A DNA stretch of 64,000 bases, from the NCBI GenBank assembly GCA_910578885.1, contig CAJTSH010000018.1, positions 7,103-71,102 on the forward strand, given 5' to 3'. Positions 60,538 to 64,000 of this stretch are shown here, piece after piece. A program made the position numbers and the translations under genes. Source of the stretch: an uncultured Lachnospiraceae bacterium. GTDB lineage: Bacteria; Bacillota; Clostridia; Lachnospirales; Lachnospiraceae. Positions within the stretch are counted from its first letter, which is position 1. Each line of letters opens with the position of its first letter. The notes beneath the pieces are model-generated. The model was not told where the DNA came from, did no database searches, and worked only from the letters and a program-made list of their open reading frames with translations.

Positions 60538-61935
60538 TTGGCTATGAACAACAGTTTAACAGAAGTACATCCGGAGCTTGTTTCGGAGTGGTCGGAGAAG
60601 AACTTACCGCTTACACCTGATGACATTACTTTCGGTTCAAATAAAAAAGTATGGTGGAAAGGTGCTTGCGGTCACGAATGGGAAACAAGTATAAAGGCTC
60701 GTTCCAATGGAGAAAAATGCCCGATATGTTCCGGTGCGAGAGTGATTGCAGGTATTAACGATTTGGCGACATTAGAGCCATTACTGGTAAAACAGTGGTC
60801 GGAAAAGAATAAGATAAAACCGACAGAAGTTTCTATTGGTTCTCATAAGAAAGTGATATGGAGATGTGAAAAAGGACATGAGTGGGAAGCTGCTGTTAAG
60901 AGCAGGACAATAAATAAAACTGGTTGCCCGTACTGCTCCCATAATAAAGTGTTGGCAGGCTTTAATGACCTTGCAACACTTCTGCCGGATATAGCAGCCG
61001 AGTGGTCGGACAGAAATTATCCGACACTTCCAACGCAGGTTACGGTCTTTGCCAATCGTAAGGCTTGGTGGAAGTGTAAGGATTGCGGCAGAGAGTGGAA
61101 CACCCTTATTTCTACTCGTTCCGGTGGCAGTAAATGCCCGTATTGCAGTGGGTACATATTCCTGAAAGGGTTTAACGATTTGCAGACAACACACCTTGAA
61201 ATTGCTTCTGAGTGGTCGGAGAAGAACTTACCATTGAAGCCTGATGAAGTAAATGCAAAGTCGAGGAAAAATGTCTGGTGGAGATGCGGTAAATGCGGTA
61301 ACGAGTGGAAATCAGTTATCAATGCCCGTGTGAAAGGTACGGTATGCCCTGTTTGTGCGGAGAGAGAAGTCCTTGCCGGATATAATGATTTGGCGACAAC
61401 AGACAGTCAGCTTCTCAGCGAATGGGATTATGAACAGAATAAATTGAAACCGACACAAGTATCACGAACTTCAGCAAAGAGAGCGTGGTGGAAATGTTCA
61501 CTCGGACACTCTTGGAAAGCAAAAATCAGCGACAGAACAATTCTTAAAGGAAAATGCACCGTATGCGAAAGCCAATACCGCTCCGTGTTCCCCGGCTTGG
61601 CTGTTGCCTATTACGCAAATCAAAAAGGATTAAAAGTGCAGCTCGGTTCAGATAAACTATTAGGAATACCACTTGAAACCTACATTCCGTCAGAAAAGCT
61701 GGCGATAGAATTTACGAGCGGCTCAGAACAGATGGAGGTTCTCAAAAGCCACTTATGCAAGCAGCGAAATATAAAACTCGTTAAACTCCCTTTTAAGACA
61801 ACCGAAACGGAAGCGGAATATTCCGACAGAGTAAAAGCAGTTTTCAAAAGCGTACATATCTTTATTTATTCTGACACTGATGCAGATGTTTCGGTAATCA
61901 GAGCAAAATTTAATGAATGGAGGAAAAGACTATGA
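60538..61935 (+). CDS. Five-repeat zinc-ribbon protein with nuclease-like C-terminus (DUF4379-like)
   Basis: 465 residues. Five tandem units of about 67 residues span residues 5-340. Each has a helix LxSEWSEKN, a KVWWKCxxGHEWxxxI core and a CPxCSG knuckle, ending in the link VLAGFNDLATT; most units hold Cys/His pairs for one zinc (DUF4379, a treble-clef or zinc-ribbon domain). The last 120 residues (GLAVAYYANQKG ... GIPLETYIPSEKLAIEF ... EVLKSHLCKQRNIKLVKLP) look like a Vsr/PD-(D/E)xK endonuclease fold, but the first acidic residue is Glu not Asp. Start TTG 60538 after AAGGAGG. Probably DNA-binding; a role in element maintenance or defence is inferred. Confidence 0.75.
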   Translation: MAMNNSLTEVHPELVSEWSEKNLPLTPDDITFGSNKKVWWKGACGHEWETSIKARSNGEKCPICSGARVIAGINDLATLEPLLVKQWSEKNKIKPTEVSIGSHKKVIWRCEKGHEWEAAVKSRTINKTGCPYCSHNKVLAGFNDLATLLPDIAAEWSDRNYPTLPTQVTVFANRKAWWKCKDCGREWNTLISTRSGGSKCPYCSGYIFLKGFNDLQTTHLEIASEWSEKNLPLKPDEVNAKSRKNVWWRCGKCGNEWKSVINARVKGTVCPVCAEREVLAGYNDLATTDSQLLSEWDYEQNKLKPTQVSRTSAKRAWWKCSLGHSWKAKISDRTILKGKCTVCESQYRSVFPGLAVAYYANQKGLKVQLGSDKLLGIPLETYIPSEKLAIEFTSGSEQMEVLKSHLCKQRNIKLVKLPFKTTETEAEYSDRVKAVFKSVHIFIYSDTDADVSVIRAKFNEWRKRL

Positions 61936-62111
61936 GAGAAGAAAAGTTCCATATCTATCTTAATGATGACGAATATGGCAGAGTAATACAATCACTTATC
62001 CGTTTGAAGAACAGCCTGATAGCACAAGGCAGATATACCGACGGGGTTGACGATGTTCTCTGCAAGGTAATGTCATCAAAGAAAAGAAAGCTCAAAATCA
62101 AATATTTCTGA
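61932..62111 (+). CDS. Small conjugative-element-type protein
   Basis: 59 residues: MREEKFHIYLNDDEYGRVIQ, then a helix SLIRLKNSLIAQGRYTDGVDDVLCKVMSS and a basic tail. This short protein is a familiar passenger of Tn916/Tn1549-like elements in gut clostridia; its function is unknown. Start ATG 61932 follows GGAGGAAAAG and overlaps the end of the zinc-ribbon gene by four bases (ATGA), so the two are translated together. Terminator at 62122. Confidence 0.75.
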   Translation: MREEKFHIYLNDDEYGRVIQSLIRLKNSLIAQGRYTDGVDDVLCKVMSSKKRKLKIKYF

Positions 62112-62121
62112 ATAAGAAAAG

Positions 62122-62150
62122 AGACCGTCTACACGATGTAAGCGGTCTTT
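62122..62150 (+). terminator. Terminator of the zinc-ribbon pair
   Basis: AGACCG (62122-62127) and CGGTCT (62143-62148) followed by TTGATT. Confidence 0.65.
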
Positions 62151-62201
62151 GATTATTGTAGAGTAAGTCCGACAAACTGGAATCTGTCGATATCTTTATA
62201 C

Positions 62202-62918
62202 CTAATCTGTTAGTAATCTATCTAGCAATATCTTCCTATTGTTTATAAACATCTCTGTAATTTGGTAATTTTCCGTTTCCTCATACTCACATAAATGTAT
62301 ACTTCCATCATCAAAACAATAGATATCTGCATCTGGAATACCTAATAAAATAGGAGAATGTGTAACTATAAAAAACTGTGCCCCTTTCTTTGCACATTTA
62401 TATATTTCCATTAACAATGTAAGTTGTCTTTGCGGTGACAATGCTGCTTCTGGCTCATCAAAAAGATATAAACCATTAGCTTGTAAATTATTCTGTGCTA
62501 ATGCTAAGAAACTCTCTCCATGTGACTTTTCATGATATTTAGCCGAAGGATGTGCCATATCTGCATATTCCTCTTCTTGTGTTGCAACATTATAAAAGCT
62601 TTCAGCTCTAAGAAAATATCCCCACTTTTCTTTTCGATATCCTTTGGAAATTCTTATCGCATTGCACAATTCTGAATGTGTATCATGAGTAGAAAAAACA
62701 TAGTTTCTTGTTCCCCCCTCAGGATTAAAACCATGTGCTACAGCAAGTGCCTCCAACAAAGTTGATTTACCACTGCCATTTTCTCCAACAAAAAAAGTGA
62801 TTGATTTATTGAAATCAAGTTTTTCAACACCTTTAAAAGCCTCTATTTTCTTTAAATAACTATTGTTATCAATTCTATTCCAATCGAATATTACCCCTTG
62901 TATGAATTGCTCGTTCAT
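62202..62918 (-). CDS. AAA/ABC-type ATPase (COG3910-like)
   Basis: 238 residues. Walker A FFVGENGSGKSTLLEALAV near residue 48, ABC signature-like KSHGESFLALAQN, Walker B GLYLFDEPEAALSPQRQ and the switch His in FIVTHSPILLG. The order and short length match the stand-alone predicted ATPases of COG3910, related to SMC/Rad50-type heads but without coiled-coil arms. Such ATPases occur alone or with nuclease partners in defence loci. It is on the opposite strand to its neighbours, with no partner next to it in this window. Start ATG at 62916-62918 after GAAGGTGA. Confidence 0.88.
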   Translation of the reverse strand: MNEQFIQGVIFDWNRIDNNSYLKKIEAFKGVEKLDFNKSITFFVGENGSGKSTLLEALAVAHGFNPEGGTRNYVFSTHDTHSELCNAIRISKGYRKEKWGYFLRAESFYNVATQEEEYADMAHPSAKYHEKSHGESFLALAQNNLQANGLYLFDEPEAALSPQRQLTLLMEIYKCAKKGAQFFIVTHSPILLGIPDADIYCFDDGSIHLCEYEETENYQITEMFINNRKILLDRLLTD

Positions 62919-63601
62919 TCAATCACCTTCCTATAAAAAGAGTACCTAATCTATATCGTCTTGTCTTGCGGACAAGAAGCGTCCCTTGCTCTAAAGAGCT
63001 CGGTCAAATTCCGATTTGTTTTTCTCTGGATTTCATATTATACACCAAAATTGTGAATATTTCTACCCGCCGTCTATTGACCTCAATTTTGAGGAAAATA
63101 GGCGGTTTTTTTTCGTTCAGAAAAAATTTTTTGAAAAATTTTCGGAAAAGCGGAGATTTTGGGTGTGCATTTCATACCACTTTGTCCAAATGAGTGAAGG
63201 GGTTCATTCCGGATAGCAAAAACGGAAGCCTTTTCGCTTGAAAATTGAATAAGTCATTCACTAAGACTTTATTTCTGATGATAGCCACTTTAGCAGGTAC
63301 GCCGTGATTTCTGTATTTCAGAATAGCGAAAACTCCGGCTATGAGTATCAGGTTGCCCCTGATATGGCGATGACAGTCAGAATGATAATGATACTTCTCT
63401 ACGGAGCTGGCGGAGTACCCGGCAGAGGTTAGAATCCTATGATACAGATAAGCAGTCTGTTCCTTAGTGACTTCCCATAAGCATTTTGCTTGGCAAGGGG
63501 TGTTGAGAACAAATATTGCTATGACCGATTAGGAAATGAGTCGGTCAGGTACATAGCCATAATGCGGTGGCTATGAATTTTCAGAAAGGAGGGCAAAAGA
63601 A
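62919..63601 (+). other. Structured non-coding stretch before parA
   Basis: About 680 bases without a credible gene. Several hairpins: CTTGTC/GACAAG (62962-62978), the terminator at 63067, TTCTG/CAGAA near 63318, ATCAGG/CCTGAT (63341-63363), and paired blocks around 63400-63520. Short frames here are not coding-like. In position it equals the leader region before parA in Tn1549-like conjugative elements. Confidence 0.55.
63067..63113 (+). terminator. Terminator in the element leader
   Basis: CCGCCGTCTATT (63067-63078) pairs with AAAATAGGCGG (63095-63105), inner CCTCAATTTTGAGG, followed by eight T. Confidence 0.8.
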
Positions 63602-63664
63602 GTGTCAAACTGCAAAACGATTTCCGTATGTAACCAGAAAGGCGGAGTCGGTTATGAAAAGTAA
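63602..63664 (+). pseudogene. parA/soj fragment truncated inside the P-loop
   Basis: GTG 63602, after AAAGGAGGG, encodes MSNCKTISVCNQKGGVG, the conserved start of ParA/Soj proteins up to the deviant Walker A motif KGGVGKTT. After GVG the frame reads YEK and stops at 63662-63664. The Lys-Thr-Thr that bind ATP and the other roughly 250 residues are missing. A mobile element with a tyrosine recombinase starts at this point, so the gene is interrupted rather than naturally short. Confidence 0.8.
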
Positions 63665-63738
63665 GTTATTATGCAAAGCTGAGTCCATACTCTGTTGGAT
63701 TCTTAGGGTATGGACTCCTTTTAACTTTGCATAATTCG
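63653..63738. mobile_element. Left end of the element that interrupts parA
   Basis: Just after the parA break an imperfect inverted repeat appears: TTATTATGCAAAG (63666-63678) with GAGTCCATAC against GTATGGACTC and AACTTTGCATAA. The recombinase gene lies directly beyond it. The other end is outside the window; start at 63653 is the last parA-matching base plus one. Confidence 0.6.
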
Positions 63739-63748
63739 GGATAACTCC

Positions 63749-64000
63749 TTACAAAGATTTCAGCCAATCAAGAAGGTCTTTATCCTTTTTCCATTCCGGC
63801 AGTTTGTCAGATGAGGGACTATTATAAGCTTCCATCAATGCTTTACGTTTCATTTTTTCATCTGCACGGGCGTAGATTTCAGTTGTTGAAATATTTGAGT
63901 GTCCCAGTAAATCCCTGATATAAACAAGGTTGACACCGGATTGAAGCAGATGCATTGCTTTGCTGTGCCGTAGCCAATGAGGGGTAATCTCATCAGATAT
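63749..64000 (-). CDS. C-terminal part of a tyrosine recombinase/integrase, cut by the right edge
   Basis: The frame is open to base 64000; 83 codons plus stop are visible. Catalytic residues: Arg and His in PHWLRHSKAMHLL, His in LLGHSNISTTEIYAR and the nucleophile Tyr in the same motif. These are the box II residues of XerC/D-type phage and transposon integrases. The N-terminal core-binding domain is outside the window. It reads toward the parA junction and is the likely enzyme that placed this element. Confidence 0.9.
   Translation of the reverse strand: MSDEITPHWLRHSKAMHLLQSGVNLVYIRDLLGHSNISTTEIYARADEKMKRKALMEAYNSPSSDKLPEWKKDKDLLDWLKSL

Noticed and set aside
1..64000. CRISPR array, rRNA genes or prophage structural genes
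   Set aside because: No regularly spaced direct repeats, no rRNA sequence and no capsid, terminase or tail genes were seen.

Overview
The window looks like a chromosomal segment of a spore-forming, low-to-moderate GC Firmicute of the class Clostridia, most likely family Lachnospiraceae. This is inferred from SpoIID/SpoIIQ and CotF-type spore genes, three T-box leaders, a TIGR03915/TIGR03916 pair, a birA-coaX-dusB-greA-lysS order, and a LysRS and a MetRS that both end in a tRNA-binding OB fold. No database search was possible, so species is not claimed.

Layout. 1-2.5 kb: end of a membrane protein, tRNA-Cys, a collapsed regulator/permease operon (pseudogene) and a MATE exporter. 2.6-4.7 kb (minus): a small membrane protein and tyrS behind a Tyr T-box. 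5-8.3 kb: a glycosyltransferase, papain-like enzyme and flippase-like trio, then two spore-coat genes. 8.6-9.5 kb: MarR regulator and PNPOx-like protein. 9.6-16.2 kb: two-component system, lipoprotein and ABC exporter, with matching paired TTGACC repeats at both promoters. 16.4-21.4 kb: Pho-box-like site, Na/Pi cotransporter with PhoU-like domain, PhoPR-like two-component system, Ca/Na antiporter. 21.4-23.1 kb (minus): lipoprotein with an RsiV-like domain. 23.4-32.4 kb: T-box-metG, tatD, an inverted two-gene DNA-repair-like cassette bracketed by palindromes with SOS-box-like sites near it, rsmA, spoIID, spoIIQ, GIY-YIG protein. 32.4-42 kb: deaD with long leader, XRE/ABC exporter operon, PIN toxin-antitoxin pair, zinc-ribbon membrane protein, aldo/keto reductase, Ala T-box-aminotransferase. 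42.2-47.7 kb: ECF sigma factor, membrane partner, SH3 protein, murG (minus), two unknown genes. 47.7-59.3 kb: housekeeping genes pgi, SleB-like hydrolase, SPFH protein, argF, then birA-X-coaX-dusB-Y-greA-lysS.

59.4-64 kb is accessory DNA: an autoregulated-looking MerR gene, a five-fold zinc-ribbon protein with a nuclease-like tail and a small partner, a lone AAA/ABC-type ATPase, a 650-base non-coding stretch typical in position of a conjugative-element leader, a parA gene cut off inside its P-loop, and the end of a tyrosine recombinase that runs off the right edge.

The least explained signals are regulatory: a leader motif shared by tyrS, deaD and the aminotransferase; a hairpin family that trails terminators; paired 11-bp repeats in front of the 9.7-16 kb locus; and LexA-like boxes beside the radical SAM cassette.
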